From Streptococcus mitis SK564 (GTDB lineage: Bacteria > Bacillota > Bacilli > Lactobacillales > Streptococcaceae): a stretch of DNA of 36,304 nucleotides. A program made the translations under genes and the position numbers. The DNA lies in the NCBI RefSeq assembly GCF_000148525.1, contig NZ_AEDU01000017.1, forward strand, positions 1-36,304, given 5' to 3'. Under the pieces are notes generated by a model. The model searched no databases. It was not told where the DNA came from and was given only the letters and a program-made list of their open reading frames with translations. Positions 1-9,271 of this stretch are shown piece after piece (within the stretch, counting starts at the first letter, position 1; the number at the start of each line of letters is the position of its first letter).

Positions 1-429
1 ATTAAAGGAATGACTCACTGTCCGAGTTAAAACAGAGGGAACGAAGCGACTGATTCGTTGGGAAAAAGAACCCAAACCAAAGGACATGATTTTGGAACCC
101 AACATGGCATCCTTGGTCCCTAATGCAATCTCCTTGCCCTCTTTTTTAGCATACGTAATGAGCTGGCGCAAATGTAACTTGGAAATTGGGCTCGTGAACA
201 AGACTCTGTCTTTAGTAAAGATATACTGGCCATTATAGGTTACCGCAAAGTCCAAATCCAAATCGTCCATCAATTCCTTAACAAAAAAAGGTCCTCGCCC
301 TGTCGCTACACCAACCAACACCCCTTGTTCTTTGACAATCTTAATCGCGTCCTTAGTGGATTTCAAAACACTCTTGCGATCGTTGACCAAGGTTCCATCG
401 ATATCAAAAAAAACAGCTTTGACTTCCAT
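1..429 (-). CDS. Cof-type HAD-superfamily phosphatase, N-terminal part (runs off the window)
   Basis: About 143 codons are visible; the 3' end lies before base 1. The protein begins MEVKAVFFDIDGT, the HAD motif I with nucleophile and acid/base aspartates at residues 9 and 11, followed by a VATGRG segment typical of HAD motif II and by a TYNGQ segment typical of Cof/HAD-IIB cap-containing enzymes. Such proteins are Mg-dependent phosphatases of sugar phosphates, nucleotides or cofactors; the substrate cannot be read from sequence. The ATG at 427-429 is preceded on the minus strand by a GGGGAG Shine-Dalgarno and an extended -10 (TGG-TATAAT, 462-470). It is divergent from ansA. Confidence 0.85.
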   Translation of the reverse strand, partial: MEVKAVFFDIDGTLVNDRKSVLKSTKDAIKIVKEQGVLVGVATGRGPFFVKELMDDLDLDFAVTYNGQYIFTKDRVLFTSPISKLHLRQLITYAKKEGKEIALGTKDAMLGSKIMSFGLGSFSQRISRFVPSVLTRTVSHSFN

Positions 430-451
430 CCTATCCCAATCTCCCCTTTTG

Positions 452-470
452 TGATACAATGATTATACCA
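452..470. promoter_or_regulatory. Overlapping divergent promoters for the HAD gene and ansA
   Basis: Plus strand: extended -10 TGA-TACAAT at 452-460, directed at ansA. Minus strand: extended -10 TGG-TATAAT at 470-462, directed at the HAD gene. Neither has a good -35. The two -10 hexamers are separated by one base and point away from each other, so the predicted start sites (about 467 for plus, 455 for minus) give transcripts that overlap by roughly a dozen bases, and the two polymerase footprints would collide. Inferred from consensus only. Confidence 0.5.
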
Positions 471-494
471 CATTTCAGAAAGAGTGAGTAAATC

Positions 495-1457
495 ATGCCT
501 AAGAAAATCCTTGTTTTACATACGGGAGGGACTATTTCCATGCAGGCCGATGCCTCTGGCGCTGTTGTAACGAGTTCAGATAATCCCATGAACCATGTGT
601 CCAATCCCCTCAACGGAATCCAAGTCCATGCCCTAGACTTTTTTAACCTGCCAAGCCCTCATATCAAACCTAAGCATATGTTGGCCCTCTACCAAAAAAT
701 CAAAGAGGAAGCTGCTAACTACGATGGGGTGGTAATCACACACGGAACCGACACTTTGGAAGAAACAGCCTATTTCCTTGACACCATGGAAGTTCCCCAT
801 ATGCCTATCGTTCTAACAGGTGCCATGCGCAGCTCTAACGAACTCGGTAGTGACGGTGTTTATAATTATCTGAGTGCTCTACGAGTGGCCAGCGATGACA
901 GGGCTGCTGATAAAGGAGTTTTGGTCGTTATGAACGATGAAATCCACGCAGCCAAGTATGTTACTAAAACACATACAACCAACGTCAGCACCTTCCAGAC
1001 TCCAACACACGGGCCACTTGGTCTGATTATGAAACAGGAAATCCTCTACTTTAAAACAGCTGAACCTCGTGTTCGCTTTGACCTTGATCACATACAAGGT
1101 TTAGTCCCTATTATCTCGGCTTATGCTGGTATGACAGATGAGCTGATTGATATGCTGGATTTGGGACAATTGGACGGTTTGATTATCCAAGCCTTCGGAG
1201 CTGGTAATATTCCAAAAGAAACGGCTCAAAAATTAGAAAGCCTTCTGCAAAAAGGAATACCAGTCGCCCTGGTTTCACGATGCTTTAACGGTATTGCCGA
1301 GCCTGTTTATGCCTACCAGGGTGGAGGCGTACAGTTGCAAAAATCAGGCGTCTTCTTTGTTAAAGAACTCAACGCCCAAAAAGCCCGCTTGAAACTCCTT
1401 ATCGCCCTCAATGCCGGACTAACAGGGCCAGCTTTGAAAGACTATATGGAAGGGTAA
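495..1457 (+). CDS. ansA: L-asparaginase (type I, cytoplasmic)
   Basis: 320 residues. It hydrolyses L-asparagine to aspartate and ammonia. The N-terminal HTGGTIS motif holds the nucleophilic Thr (T13), and the second signature THGTDT (T82-D86 region) supplies the second catalytic Thr-Asp pair. The C-terminal region with VSRCFNG is also typical of bacterial type I enzymes. There is no signal peptide, so it is probably cytoplasmic. The start at 495 follows a weak purine-rich site (AGAAAGAGTGAG). It is a single-gene unit, convergent with ccpA and separated from it by a shared hairpin terminator. Confidence 0.93.
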   Translation: MPKKILVLHTGGTISMQADASGAVVTSSDNPMNHVSNPLNGIQVHALDFFNLPSPHIKPKHMLALYQKIKEEAANYDGVVITHGTDTLEETAYFLDTMEVPHMPIVLTGAMRSSNELGSDGVYNYLSALRVASDDRAADKGVLVVMNDEIHAAKYVTKTHTTNVSTFQTPTHGPLGLIMKQEILYFKTAEPRVRFDLDHIQGLVPIISAYAGMTDELIDMLDLGQLDGLIIQAFGAGNIPKETAQKLESLLQKGIPVALVSRCFNGIAEPVYAYQGGGVQLQKSGVFFVKELNAQKARLKLLIALNAGLTGPALKDYMEG

Positions 1458-1474
1458 GTCTCTTCTCTAAAAAC

Positions 1475-1508
1475 AAATCAGGAAATCTTCACGATTCCCT
1501 GATTTTTT
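1475..1508. terminator. Bidirectional rho-independent terminator between ansA and ccpA
   Basis: AAATCAGG pairs with CCTGATTT, and the stem extends inward (AATC with GATT) around a short TTCAC loop with one mismatch. It is followed by a T-run on the plus strand and preceded by A-rich sequence for the minus strand. It lies between the two convergent stop codons. Confidence 0.8.
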
Positions 1509-2519
1509 CTATTTCCGTTTTCGTGTCGAACGACGTTCTGTCAAACCATGAGGTAAGAGAACTTCACGTTCTTCCAACTCTTCCTTGTGCATAATCTTAG
1601 TCAACATACGCATACTAATAGCACCAAGGTCATAAAGAGGTTGGGCAATAGTTGTCAAGTTTGGACGGGTAAAGCGTGAGATTTGTGAATCATCACTAGT
1701 AATGATTTCAAACTCTTCTGGCACAGACACACCCTTATCAGCAAGGCCGTTCAAGACACCTGCTGCCAATTCATCACCTGTTACAACTGCTGCAGTTGCG
1801 TTTGATGAAATCAAGCGTTCTGCCAAGGCATAGCCGTCTTCATAAGTGTATTTAGATTCAAATACCAATCCTTCGCTATAAGAAATACCTGCTTTTTTCA
1901 AGGCTTCCTTGTAACCAACCAAACGAACCTTACCATTGATATCATCCACTAGTGGACCACTTACGAAAGCAATGCGCTCATTTTCTTTAGCAAGATAGGT
2001 CACTGCATCAATCGTAGCTTGTTTGTAGTCAATATTGACACTTGGAAGCTGATGTTCTACATCCACAGTTCCTGCAAGAACAACTGGTGTTCGAGAACGA
2101 GAAAACTCTGAACGAATTTTTTCAGTCAAGTGGTAACCCATAAAGATGATACCATCTACCTGCTTAGAAAACAGGGTATTGACAACTGAAACTTCCTTGT
2201 CATCGTCCTCATCACTGTTAGCGAGGACGATATTATACTTGTACATTTCAGCGATATCATCAATCCCTTTAGCAAGTGTTGAGAAATAACCATTGGTAAT
2301 ATTGGGGATCACGACACCGACAGTGGTTGTCTTTTTACTTGCAAGACCACGCGCCACGGCATTTGGACGGTAATCCAAACGGTCAATCACCTCAAGCACT
2401 TTTTTTCTAGTATTCTCTTTTACATTCTTATTGCCATTGACTACACGGCTAACTGTCGCCATTGAAACTCCTGCTTCACGGGCGACATCATAAATCGTTA
2501 CTGTATCGTCTGTATTCAT
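1509..2519 (-). CDS. ccpA: Catabolite control protein A, LacI/GalR family regulator
   Basis: 336 residues. The N-terminal LacI-type helix-turn-helix (VTIYDVAREAGVSMATVSR) is followed by the hinge (YRPNAVARGLASKK) and a periplasmic-binding-protein-like core that in CcpA binds HPr phosphorylated on Ser46. In streptococci it is the master regulator of carbon catabolite repression, binding cre sites. Length and sequence fit streptococcal CcpA. The GGGAATGA stretch before the ATG is a modest ribosome site. The promoter has cre-like sequences, suggesting autoregulation. The manLMN operon in this window, with a cre-like promoter, is a plausible target. Confidence 0.95.
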   Translation of the reverse strand: MNTDDTVTIYDVAREAGVSMATVSRVVNGNKNVKENTRKKVLEVIDRLDYRPNAVARGLASKKTTTVGVVIPNITNGYFSTLAKGIDDIAEMYKYNIVLANSDEDDDKEVSVVNTLFSKQVDGIIFMGYHLTEKIRSEFSRSRTPVVLAGTVDVEHQLPSVNIDYKQATIDAVTYLAKENERIAFVSGPLVDDINGKVRLVGYKEALKKAGISYSEGLVFESKYTYEDGYALAERLISSNATAAVVTGDELAAGVLNGLADKGVSVPEEFEIITSDDSQISRFTRPNLTTIAQPLYDLGAISMRMLTKIMHKEELEEREVLLPHGLTERRSTRKRK

Positions 2520-2569
2520 TTCATTCCCTTTCTATATCATACCTCACGAGACTCCAAAAAAGAGGCGGT

Positions 2570-2588
2570 ATGAAAATTTCGTTTTCAT
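2570..2588 (-). promoter_or_regulatory. cre-like palindrome in the ccpA leader
   Basis: ATGAAAA and TTTTCAT arms flank a 5-nt spacer; on the minus strand it reads ATGAAAACG followed by AAATTTTCAT. This is a perfect left cre half-site with one extra base before the right half. It lies just downstream of the predicted ccpA transcription start, a position suited to roadblock autorepression. Confidence 0.45.
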
Positions 2589-2603
2589 GATTCTACTTAT
2601 TCC

Positions 2604-2632
2604 ATTTTATCACTATTTGTAAACACTTTCAA
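2604..2632 (-). promoter_or_regulatory. ccpA promoter with an overlapping cre-like site
   Basis: On the minus strand, -35 TTGAAA (2632-2627), a 17-nt spacer and -10 TAAAAT (2609-2604), with a TG one base upstream of the -10. The -35 is inside TTGAAAGTGTTTACAA (2617-2632), which matches the cre consensus WTGNAANCGNWNNCW except for CG to TG. CcpA binding there would occlude polymerase. Confidence 0.6.
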
Positions 2633-2756
2633 GCATTTTTTGAAGATTGTTTGAAAAAAATTTCATAGAAAACTATGTTTATGAAGAAAAAATCACCTTT
2701 TCTTGATTTTTAATCCTATTTGCTGTATGATAAGGAAAAAGAAAGGAGGCAAAGAT

Positions 2757-3074
2757 ATGGCTTTTACCAATACCCACATGCGGTCGGCTAGTTTTGGCAT
2801 TGTTACCAGCTTGCCTGATGATGTCATTGACTCTTTTTGGTATATTATTGACCACTTCTTAAAAAATGTCTTTGAATTGGAAGAAGAACTCGAGTTTCAA
2901 TTGCTTAATAACCAAGGAAAAATTACCTTCCATTTTTCAAGTCAACACCTCCCTACAGCCATTGATTTTGACTTTAACCACCCTTTCGACCCTCTTTATC
3001 CCCCGAGAGTACTGGTTTTAGATATGGACGGTAGAGAAACTATCCTCCTCCCAGAAGAAAATGACCTATTTTAA
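2757..3074 (+). CDS. DUF960 family protein
   Basis: 105 residues from the ATG at 2757, chosen because it follows a strong AAAGGAGG site; an upstream in-frame ATG at 2703 has none. The protein has a SFGIVTSLPDDVIDSFW start and a C-terminal acidic stretch, resembling the small cytoplasmic DUF960 family found in Firmicutes. No function is known and no catalytic motif is seen. It is monocistronic, convergent with the folate operon, and shares a terminator with it. From memory, the equivalent pneumococcal gene lies next to sulD in the same arrangement. Confidence 0.75.
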   Translation: MAFTNTHMRSASFGIVTSLPDDVIDSFWYIIDHFLKNVFELEEELEFQLLNNQGKITFHFSSQHLPTAIDFDFNHPFDPLYPPRVLVLDMDGRETILLPEENDLF

Positions 3075-3118
3075 AAACTCTAGCCTTCAGTTGCAAGTGA
3101 CTGAAAACTAGAGTTTTT
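3074..3118. terminator. Bidirectional terminator between the DUF960 gene and the folate operon
   Basis: AAAACTCTAG pairs perfectly with CTAGAGTTTT; an inner CAGT/ACTG pair can form in the loop. It has a T-run on the plus side and an A-run on the other, serving both convergent units. Confidence 0.85.
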
Positions 3119-3931
3119 CTATTTTTTCAAAGCATTATACAAGTTGCGGATAGGTTGCTTTAATGTAGGATGGATAAAATGAGGTGCAATTTCCTGTAAA
3201 GACTCAAGGACAAAAAGGCGTTCCGCTATGTAAGGATGAGGCAAGATAAGGTCATCTGTATAAATGACCTGGTCCTCCACAAAGAGCAAGTCCAAATCAA
3301 TCAAACGAGGCCCCCAATGTACTTCTCTCACCCGTCCCATCTCTAACTCAATGGCTAACAAGGTCTCTAATAGCACTGGGGCAGGCAACCATGTTTCTAC
3401 TTCAATCACTTGATTTGCAAAGCTATCCTGCTCCACACCACCCCAAGGCTCCGTCGTCAAGACACTGGACTCTTTGAGAATATGGATACCTCGATTTCGC
3501 ATCTTCTCAGTCGCTTGCTCCAAGTTTGCTTGCTTATCCCCCATATTGCTTCCTAGGGCGATAAAGGCTCGTTGCTTGCGGCGATGAATGGTTACCGAGC
3601 AAGTATCTAGTGGCAAATGCACTGGCGCCCAAGGCTTTTTCAGTTTCAGCTTAATTTCTTGAACAAGAGGATAAGCCTCAAAAGTACGTTCTACCAGTTT
3701 GTAGGCTACCGTTTCAATCAAATCTTCACTCGTTTCCTGAAACCAAGTCGTCCACTGCTGACACAGTTCTCCATAATGGACAGAGGCTGTTAAATCCAAG
3801 TCTGTAGCCGCCTTGGTCATATCATAGGATAGGATGGCTGAAACGACAAACTTCTGCCCCAATTCTTTCTCACTAGGAAAAAGACCATGATAGGCAAAAA
3901 TTTCCAAATCCTTAATCTGCAGTTGATCCAT
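3119..3931 (-). CDS. sulD: Bifunctional dihydroneopterin aldolase / HPPK
   Basis: 270 residues, a FolB-FolK fusion as known in the pneumococcal SulD protein. Residues 1 to about 118 are dihydroneopterin aldolase ([13 protein letters not shown] motif), which cleaves dihydroneopterin to 6-hydroxymethyl-dihydropterin. Residues about 121-270 are HPPK, with [10 protein letters not shown], the Mg-binding LIDLDLLF and LPHPY motifs, which pyrophosphorylates that product for FolP. It is the last gene of the folP-folC-folE-sulD operon, 42 bp after folE, with an RBS in GAAAGGAATC. Confidence 0.95.
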   Translation of the reverse strand: MDQLQIKDLEIFAYHGLFPSEKELGQKFVVSAILSYDMTKAATDLDLTASVHYGELCQQWTTWFQETSEDLIETVAYKLVERTFEAYPLVQEIKLKLKKPWAPVHLPLDTCSVTIHRRKQRAFIALGSNMGDKQANLEQATEKMRNRGIHILKESSVLTTEPWGGVEQDSFANQVIEVETWLPAPVLLETLLAIELEMGRVREVHWGPRLIDLDLLFVEDQVIYTDDLILPHPYIAERLFVLESLQEIAPHFIHPTLKQPIRNLYNALKK

Positions 3932-3973
3932 AATGATTCCTTTCTAGAAAAATCCGCCCAAAGCAGATTCTTT

Positions 3974-4528
3974 TTATAGTCCCATTAAACGATAAGCCTG
4001 ATCTCGAAGGTCCTTATCTGTTTCAAATAGACCACGAGCTACTGTCGTCAAGGTTGCAGTACCTGGTTTTCTGACACCACGCATGCTCATACACATATGT
4101 TCCGCCTCAATGACAACAAAGGCTCCTTTAGCACCTAGATACTCCATCAAGGCATCGGCCACTTCGATATTCAACCGTTCTTGAATTTGCGGCTTTTTCG
4201 AATAAACTTCAACCGTACGGGCTAGCTTAGACAAACCTGCCACACGGCCATCTGGAATATAGGCAATATGCGCTCTACCATAAAATGGTAGAAAGTGGTG
4301 CTCACACATGGTATGGAAAAAGATATCCTTTTCTACCACCATATTATCATCAATAATCTCAAAGGATTTTGACAAATGTTCCTCCGCTGTTTGACCAAGA
4401 CCTGAAAAAATCTCTTGGTACATACGGGCTACACGAGCAGGTGTTTCCTGCAAGCCCTCGCGGTTAGTGTCCTCTCCTACAGCCTCGATAATCATTTTTA
4501 CAGCTGCTTCAATCTTTTGTGTATCCAT
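3974..4528 (-). CDS. folE: GTP cyclohydrolase I
   Basis: 184 residues. It converts GTP to 7,8-dihydroneopterin triphosphate, the first step of folate synthesis. Zinc ligands are visible as C75 and H78 in MCEHHFLPF and C146 in HMCMSMRG; the [12 protein letters not shown] and RKPGTATLT substrate-binding segments are intact. The start overlaps the 3' end of folC by 20 bp, so the two are probably translationally coupled. It is pneumococcal sulC by position. Confidence 0.96.
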   Translation of the reverse strand: MDTQKIEAAVKMIIEAVGEDTNREGLQETPARVARMYQEIFSGLGQTAEEHLSKSFEIIDDNMVVEKDIFFHTMCEHHFLPFYGRAHIAYIPDGRVAGLSKLARTVEVYSKKPQIQERLNIEVADALMEYLGAKGAFVVIEAEHMCMSMRGVRKPGTATLTTVARGLFETDKDLRDQAYRLMGL

Positions 4529-5831
4529 TCTCGTTCTTCCTCTCCATCAGATAGGATCTCACTTGGCTCAAGAAATACAAAGAACCCGTGACAATCCTAA
4601 CTATTTGTTTCTCTTCTTTTTTATCTATCAATTTCTGCTCTAGAAAATCCTGCCAATCTTGGTAGCTGAGATTTCTAGACTTAGCTGCCTCTTTCAGCAC
4701 GCTTTCATCAGTCGCCCGACTATCGTCAAAATGTGTCAGGGTAAGCTCGGTATCTGGTATTTCCCCCAGCAAATCCAACATATCCTCCAAGGCCTTGGTT
4801 TTGATACAAGTAAAGAGGATTTCCTTATGATAATCCGCAAAGCGTTCTTGCAAGGTTGCTAATAAAGCCTTGATAGCATGGGGATTATGGGCTCCATCCA
4901 AAATCATCAAGGGGTCTCTTGACACAACCTCCAAACGCCCTGGCCACCTTGTTTCTTCCAAGGTCTGAGCAAGCAAGTGATTGCTTGCTAGTTCTCGGCC
5001 ATCCTCCTGACAAACAGCATCAAATAAAGCTATTGCCATTCCTGCATTCTCTATCTGGTGCAAACCAAGCAGACCAGTCTGGAAGCGACCTTGTCTGACA
5101 ACACTTGTATAGTCAAAGACTTCGCCTGTAACCACACTCTTTTGATGGCTGACCTGATAATCTGTCCCGTAGGCAAGTCTCGGCGCATCTTTCCCTTCCG
5201 CAATACTGTCAATCACACCCAAAGCTTCTGGAGCGATACGACCTGTTACCAAGGGAATGCCTTGTTTGATAATACCAGCTTTCTGCTCTGCTATGGCCTC
5301 CAAGGTGTCACCAAGTAGGGCCACATGATCCAAGCCAATGGTCGTGATGCCTGTTAGAATAGGCTGGCAAATATTGGTACTATCTAAAAGTCCACCCATG
5401 CCAACTTCCATGATGGCCACATCTACTTGCTCTGCGGCAAAGTAATCATAGGCTATAGCTGTGATAATCTCAAACTCAGTTGTCCCCTGCAAATTAGCAG
5501 CCGATTCCCCCTCAAGCAAAGACCGGTAGTCTGCCATGAGGGCTTCTAGCCTAGCCTCTGGAATGGATTCCCCATTGATGCTAATCTGGTCTGTGTAATG
5601 AATGAGATAGGGCGAGCTAAACACGCCAACTCTCAGTCCTAGCTTTTCTAGCATCTTTTTCAAAAAAGCAATGGTCGAACCCTTGCCGTTAGTCCCTCCG
5701 ACATGGATGACCTTGAGTTTTAGATGGGGATTGCCACGCAAAGCTAACAGTTCCACCATTCGTTCCAAGCCAAAATGCGGTTGATCCGTCCGGTAGTTAG
5801 CAATCCACTGATTATTTTCAAATTCTTTCAT
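4509..5831 (-). CDS. folC: Dihydrofolate / folylpolyglutamate synthase
   Basis: 440 residues, a Mur-ligase-like ATPase that joins glutamate to dihydropteroate and extends polyglutamate tails. The P-loop [11 protein letters not shown] lies at residues 43-53 and a VFSSPYL segment follows; the Mur-ligase DGAHNPHA motif is in the C-terminal half. The ATG is one base after the folP stop codon. It corresponds to pneumococcal sulB. Confidence 0.95.
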   Translation of the reverse strand: MKEFENNQWIANYRTDQPHFGLERMVELLALRGNPHLKLKVIHVGGTNGKGSTIAFLKKMLEKLGLRVGVFSSPYLIHYTDQISINGESIPEARLEALMADYRSLLEGESAANLQGTTEFEIITAIAYDYFAAEQVDVAIMEVGMGGLLDSTNICQPILTGITTIGLDHVALLGDTLEAIAEQKAGIIKQGIPLVTGRIAPEALGVIDSIAEGKDAPRLAYGTDYQVSHQKSVVTGEVFDYTSVVRQGRFQTGLLGLHQIENAGMAIALFDAVCQEDGRELASNHLLAQTLEETRWPGRLEVVSRDPLMILDGAHNPHAIKALLATLQERFADYHKEILFTCIKTKALEDMLDLLGEIPDTELTLTHFDDSRATDESVLKEAAKSRNLSYQDWQDFLEQKLIDKKEEKQIVRIVTGSLYFLSQVRSYLMERKNENGYTKD

Positions 5832-5832
5832 C

Positions 5833-6819
<987 letters not shown>

Positions 6820-6821
6820 CT

Positions 6822-6830
6822 ATTTTACCA
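6822..6830 (-). promoter_or_regulatory. Folate operon promoter (extended -10)
   Basis: The minus strand reads TGG-TAAAAT, with the -10 at 6827-6822. No convincing -35 is present. The predicted start is near 6815, giving a leader of about 35 nt to the folP ATG. Confidence 0.5.
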
Positions 6831-6837
6831 TAAAAAG

Positions 6838-6869
6838 AAAAAGATGGACACGATTGCATTCATCTTTTT
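6838..6869 (-). terminator. Terminator after the CPBP protease gene
   Basis: On the minus strand AAAAAGATG pairs with CATCTTTTT around a 14-nt loop, followed by CTTTTT. It separates the protease gene from the folate operon. Confidence 0.7.
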
Positions 6870-6903
6870 CCCAGTAGAAACAAGTAAGCAATTGTCAAAA
6901 ATC

Positions 6904-7614
6904 TTAAACAGAAATCCCTAATGTCCGACTCATAATCACCACAAGAGCCAACAAACAGAAAACAACCCCATTAACAATCATGTGAAGTAAGATAGACATT
7001 TCCAAACGTTGGGTCTTGTAAGCCGTCCAAGACAGAACGATCGACATAACTCCATAAATCAATAAAGAAGGTAAATTACTCGGTTGATGCAATAAAGCAA
7101 ACACAACCGTACCGACTACAAATCCCAAGTTCTCCTTGCCTTGGAAAATCTTTTTAGGAACAATTCCCCGACACAAGATTTCCTCACAAATCGGAGCAAG
7201 TACGGCTAGCAAGAAGAAGCTAGAAATCAGAGAACTATTCTGAACCATGTCGTTAATCTGAGACTGGTTAGCTGTTGTCGTCTCATTTGACAGTTGCAAC
7301 AAGATAGAACCAAGTATATTTGAACAGATAATGACTAAATAACTCAAGCCCAATCGTGCCAAATCCTTAGCTCTAAAAAATGAAAAATTAAAACTTGCTA
7401 ATTGCGTTTTACGAGCTCCAATAATAAATAGAACCAGAACTACAATCGAAATACCAGCAACTATCAGTCCTGACTGTAACAGTGGTACTGCATTTAAAGT
7501 TAAAATAGCAGTAACCCCTATAGGAATCTGATATAAAATTGTCGCCAAAAAAAAGATTAACAGCCAACCTGCACGATGCAATAATTCTTTCCATATATTT
7601 TTCTCTTTCATCAC
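6904..7614 (-). CDS. CPBP family intramembrane glutamic endopeptidase (CAAX protease-like)
   Basis: 236 residues with about seven hydrophobic segments. The membrane-embedded catalytic motifs of the CPBP (Abi) family are intact: EEILCRG (E144, E145, R149), FALLHQ (H176) and HMIVN (H211, N215). Relatives process prenylated proteins in eukaryotes and act in bacteriocin self-immunity or signalling in streptococci; the substrate here is unknown. The start at 7614 has GGAG seven bases upstream. It is monocistronic, with terminators on both sides. Confidence 0.88.
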   Translation of the reverse strand: MMKEKNIWKELLHRAGWLLIFFLATILYQIPIGVTAILTLNAVPLLQSGLIVAGISIVVLVLFIIGARKTQLASFNFSFFRAKDLARLGLSYLVIICSNILGSILLQLSNETTTANQSQINDMVQNSSLISSFFLLAVLAPICEEILCRGIVPKKIFQGKENLGFVVGTVVFALLHQPSNLPSLLIYGVMSIVLSWTAYKTQRLEMSILLHMIVNGVVFCLLALVVIMSRTLGISV

Positions 7615-7631
7615 CTATCTCCTTTGTATTC

Positions 7632-7651
7632 AAAAAGGGGGAAAATCCCCC
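7632..7651 (-). terminator. Terminator after the purine permease gene
   Basis: On the minus strand GGGGG, ATTTT loop, CCCCC, then TTTTT. The stem is short and GC-pure, with a T-tail directly upstream of the protease gene's RBS. Confidence 0.7.
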
Positions 7652-7663
7652 TGGGTTATCCTA

Positions 7664-9082
7664 TTATAAGGCCATGCTGATGTAGTTAAGGATAAACAAA
7701 GCATCCAAAATCCAAATCATGACATGAACATCTTTAGCTTGACCTTTGACAAGCTTAGTCAAAGTGTAAGTCAAGAAACCAACTGCAATCCCTTGAGTGA
7801 TAGAGTAGCTGAATCCCATAAAGATAGATGTGAAGAAAGCAGGAACCGCTTCAGACATATCGTCCCAATGGATATTTTTCAAGCTAGCCAACATCATAAT
7901 CCCAACGATAATCAAGATTGGAGCTGTAGCGGCTGTTGGTACAATCGCTAGAAGTGGGCTAAAGAAGCTTGAGATCGCAAAACAGATTGCCACGACCAAG
8001 GCTGTCAAACCAGTACGTCCACCTGCACCAATACCAGCAGCAGACTCAACATAAGTCGTTACGTTCGAAGTACCTGCGATGGCACCAATTGAAGTACCAA
8101 TCAAGTCAGAGTAAAGAGCCTTGTCTAACTTAGCTGATTGATGATTTTCACCATTTGTCGCTACGATACCAACTTTTTCACCTGTACCGATCAAGGTACC
8201 AATTGTGTCAAAAATATCTGTCAATGAGAAGGCAAGAATAGCCATCAGAGTTTCAGGCAAGCGAGCTGTATCTGAAATCAAAGCTCCCAAACCTTCTGAA
8301 CCAAGAGCTGCACCAAAGACTGTCTTCAAGTCTTCAAAAGCTGCACCAACATGGTTGTTAGCAAAATCGATGCTAGACAAATCTACCAAACCAACTGCGA
8401 TAGCAAGAACAGTTGTTGTCAAGATAGAGAGGATAATTCCCCCTTTAATTCCTTTGATAACAAAGAAAATTGTGATAGCAAGTCCTGCAAGAGCCACTAA
8501 AACAGCTGGATTATTAAAGCTGACCAATCCTGGAACTGCTGAAGAGTTTGCTGCAATCGTTGCTTGAGCTTTGTCAGCCCCTTCTCCTACAACAGTATAG
8601 TTGCCTGGATCAATCGTGAATTTCAAAAGTCCAGCATTCTTAATCCCTACATAGGCAAGGAAGACACCGATACCAGCTGAAATAGCTGAGCGAAGAGCAT
8701 TGGGAATCGATTCAATGATCATTTTACGAACATTTGTCAAGGTAATAATCAATGAAATAATCCCACAGATGAAGACCATAGCTAGGGCTTCTTGCCATGA
8801 ATAACCAAGCCCGAATACAACTGTAAAGGTAAAGAAGGCATTGAGTCCCATACCTGGCGCTTGAGCATATGGTAAGTTGGCGTAGAAGGCCATCATCAGG
8901 GTACCAGCAACTGCACCGATAATCGTTGCGAGGAATACACCCTGAGCAGGCATCCCTGTTTGCGAAAGAATTTGTGGGTTTACAAAGAGAATATAGCTCA
9001 TTGCAAAGAAAGTTGTTAAACCAGCGAGAACCTCTGTACGAACGTCTGTACCGTTCTCCTTTAGTTTAAATAATTTGTCCAT
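7664..9082 (-). CDS. NCS2-type purine permease (PbuG/PbuO/AzgA group)
   Basis: 472 residues from the ATG at 9082, preferred over 9136 because it follows AAAGGAGATT. It is a polytopic membrane protein, starting with the AzgA-group signature TEVLAGLTTFFAMSYILFVNP-like region near residue 15 and containing GMGLNAFF and the TSNVTTYVESAAGI segment of xanthine/uracil/adenine permeases. Members import adenine, guanine or hypoxanthine with protons; which base is unknown here. It is monocistronic, with a good promoter and a PurBox-like site at its transcription start. No purine riboswitch is seen. Confidence 0.9.
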   Translation of the reverse strand: MDKLFKLKENGTDVRTEVLAGLTTFFAMSYILFVNPQILSQTGMPAQGVFLATIIGAVAGTLMMAFYANLPYAQAPGMGLNAFFTFTVVFGLGYSWQEALAMVFICGIISLIITLTNVRKMIIESIPNALRSAISAGIGVFLAYVGIKNAGLLKFTIDPGNYTVVGEGADKAQATIAANSSAVPGLVSFNNPAVLVALAGLAITIFFVIKGIKGGIILSILTTTVLAIAVGLVDLSSIDFANNHVGAAFEDLKTVFGAALGSEGLGALISDTARLPETLMAILAFSLTDIFDTIGTLIGTGEKVGIVATNGENHQSAKLDKALYSDLIGTSIGAIAGTSNVTTYVESAAGIGAGGRTGLTALVVAICFAISSFFSPLLAIVPTAATAPILIIVGIMMLASLKNIHWDDMSEAVPAFFTSIFMGFSYSITQGIAVGFLTYTLTKLVKGQAKDVHVMIWILDALFILNYISMAL

Positions 9083-9100
9083 TGTCAATCTCCTTTTAAT

Positions 9101-9148
9101 TTTTACGAACAATAATAGAATTATATCATTTATCATTCACTTTTTCAA
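9101..9148 (-). promoter_or_regulatory. Purine permease promoter with a PurBox-like site
   Basis: On the minus strand: -35 TTGAAA (9148-9143), 17-nt spacer, -10 TATAAT (9125-9120) with an upstream TG. The plus strand at 9101-9113 reads TTTTACGAACAAT, close to the PurBox AWWWCCGAACWWT (mismatches at two positions), overlapping the predicted start site. Control by PurR is an inference. Confidence 0.55.
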
Positions 9149-9223
9149 TATCTTTGTTTGATTTATTTAATAAAATGATGGAATTTAATTTTTTGTTTGG
9201 AATCTGCTTTTCTCTCTGCTTTT

Positions 9224-9232
9224 TGCTATAAT
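9224..9232 (+). promoter_or_regulatory. Promoter of the Cof-type phosphatase gene
   Basis: Extended -10 TGC-TATAAT with TATAAT at 9227-9232. The -35 region is T-rich without a clear hexamer. It lies 40 bp upstream of the ATG. Confidence 0.5.
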
Positions 9233-9271
9233 AGTAGACATCTTATCTGGAAAGACACTAGAAAGGTTCAT

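Noticed and set aside
431..613. 60-residue minus-strand ORF crossing the ansA start
   Set aside because: It overlaps the HAD/ansA promoter region and the start of ansA in antisense and has no supporting motif or ribosome site.
9083..9271. Purine riboswitch upstream of the permease
   Set aside because: The predicted leader is only about 30 nt and no conserved purine-aptamer core is seen.
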